Below are positions 63,119-64,000 of a DNA stretch of 64,000 bases, in pieces. The DNA comes from Petrolisthes cinctipes (taxonomy: Eukaryota; Arthropoda; Malacostraca; Decapoda; Porcellanidae). Within the stretch, counting starts at the first letter, position 1. Each line of letters opens with the position of its first letter. The notes under the pieces were generated by a model. That model saw only the letters and a program-made list of their open reading frames with translations, was not told the DNA's origin and did no database searches. The stretch lies in contig JAWQEG010001306.1 in the NCBI GenBank assembly GCA_033782935.1, positions 62,001 to 126,000 on the forward strand, read 5' to 3'. The translations under genes were made by a program, and so were the position numbers.

Positions 63119-64000
63119 AAATTTCAAAATTCAGGCCCAAAACATGCTGAAAATCGATATTTTTAGTGCCCAAATTGAATATGTGTATGCATCTTCTGTA
63201 CTCGTTTATATCTCAAATTCAGGCTCAAAACACCCGAAAATTCGATATTTTTGGGTCCCAGAAGCGATCTGTACATGCCTACTCAGTGCTAGAATATTTT
63301 CAAAATATAGGCTCAAAACATGCTAAAAATCGATATTTTAGGTGCGTAAAGGCGATATCTCAAATTCAGGCCCAAACCACCCGAAAATTCGATACTATGG
63401 GGTCCCAGAAGCGATCTGTACATGCCTACTCCGTGTTAGAGCATTTTCAAAATACAGGCCAAAATCATACTGAAAATCGATCTTTTAGGTCCCAAAAAGT
63501 CGATAGGTGCATGCATCTTCAGTACCCGTTTATATCTCAAATTCAGGCTCAAAACACCCGAAAATTCGATATTTTAGGGTCCCAGAAGGGATCTGTACAT
63601 GCCTACTCCGTGTTAGAGTACTTTCAAAATACATGCCCAAAACATGCAGAAAATCGATATTTTAGATGCCCAAAGTCAATATATGCATGTATCTTCTGTA
63701 CCCGTTTATATCTCAAATTCAGGCTCAAAACACCCGAAAATTCAATATTTTGGGGTCCCAGAAGCAATCTGTACATGCCTACTCAGTGCTAGAATATTTT
63801 CAAAATATTGGCTAAAAACATGCTAAAAATCGATCTTTTAAGTGCCAAAAAGTCGATATCTCAAATTCAGTCCCAAACCACCCGAAAATTCGATATTTAG
63901 AGGTCCCAGAAGCGATCTGTACATGCCTACTCCGTGTTAGAGTATTTTCAAAATACAGGCCAAAAACATATTGAAAATCGGTCTTTTAGGTGTCCAAAAG
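63119..64000 (+). repeat. Array continuing past the right edge
   Basis: Resembles two upstream places: about 63290-63580 matches 53366-53656 (offset 9924, sharing GATACTATGGGG and GTCGATAGGTGC), and about 63580-63850 matches 52510-52780 (offset 11072). The last monomer starts at 63990 (GTGTCCAAAAG) and is cut by the window edge. Confidence 0.75.

Larger units (their letters stand above)
1..64000. repeat. Continuous satellite DNA array
   Basis: The entire window is head-to-tail copies of one repeat family, roughly 380 monomers of 147-178 bp with a few outliers. Nearly every copy keeps recognisable blocks such as CCCGAAAATTCGATATTTT, GGGGTCCCAGAAG, TCTGTACATGCCTACTC and AAAATCGATATTTT. I found no inverted copies, no transposon insertion and no stretch of unique sequence. 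By hand count the first monomer is 41% G+C (73 of 177). Unit size and nested higher-order structure are those of eukaryotic centromeric or heterochromatic satellites; that location is inferred, and I do not recognise the family. Any single open frame is a by-product of a repeat with few stop codons. Confidence 0.97.

Overview
The whole 64 kb window is one uninterrupted tandem satellite array. I see no protein-coding gene, RNA gene, transposon, CRISPR array or unique sequence on either strand. All repeat units run in the same direction. Both window ends lie inside the array, so its true limits are not visible. Unit lengths of 147-178 bp, the lack of genes and the nested repeat structure point to eukaryotic heterochromatin. 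The pattern fits a centromeric or pericentromeric (or knob or subtelomeric) satellite, most plausibly from a flowering plant, although an animal is not excluded. I do not recognise the satellite family from memory, so the organism and a centromeric role are inferences.

The repeat has four levels. (1) The long monomer (L, usually 176-178 bp) is itself two diverged half-units of about 87 and 90 bp. (2) A short monomer (S, 147-148 bp) is an L monomer lacking 29 bp, with the missing stretch bounded by a 4-bp ATAT direct repeat. (3) L-L-S trimers of about 500-502 bp form a higher-order repeat (HOR), clearest at 4207-6712 and in its copy at 9897-11900. (4) Multi-HOR blocks of 1.0-5.7 kb are duplicated in register at about 99% identity, with periods such as 1002, 1506, 2003, 2510, 3008, 4300 and 5690 bp.

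Layout: 1-4206 irregular L/S order, with an older relative at about 21.8-25.5 kb; 4207-6712 regular trimers; 3772-14755 a tandem 5.7-kb duplication that lost one trimer; 14783-16559 a third, older copy; 17288-21780 another duplicated region carrying a rare 198-bp monomer; 26872-30671 a mosaic duplication; 32921-34977 a 1002-bp tandem; 39054-42360 a 2003-bp period duplication; 48640-51311 a 1531-bp period duplication; 54566-63118 a 4300-bp tandem duplication. Diagnostic variants split the array into a left domain (to about 31 kb) and a right domain (from about 32.8 kb).

No genes work together here. What can be read is the recombination history: unequal exchange or template switching in register, small microhomology deletions, and local homogenisation. 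The monomer also has features that may matter for chromatin: a 15-bp dyad whose arms co-vary between subtypes, A/T tracts spaced 10-11 bp apart, and unit lengths equal to nucleosome core (147) and core plus linker (177).
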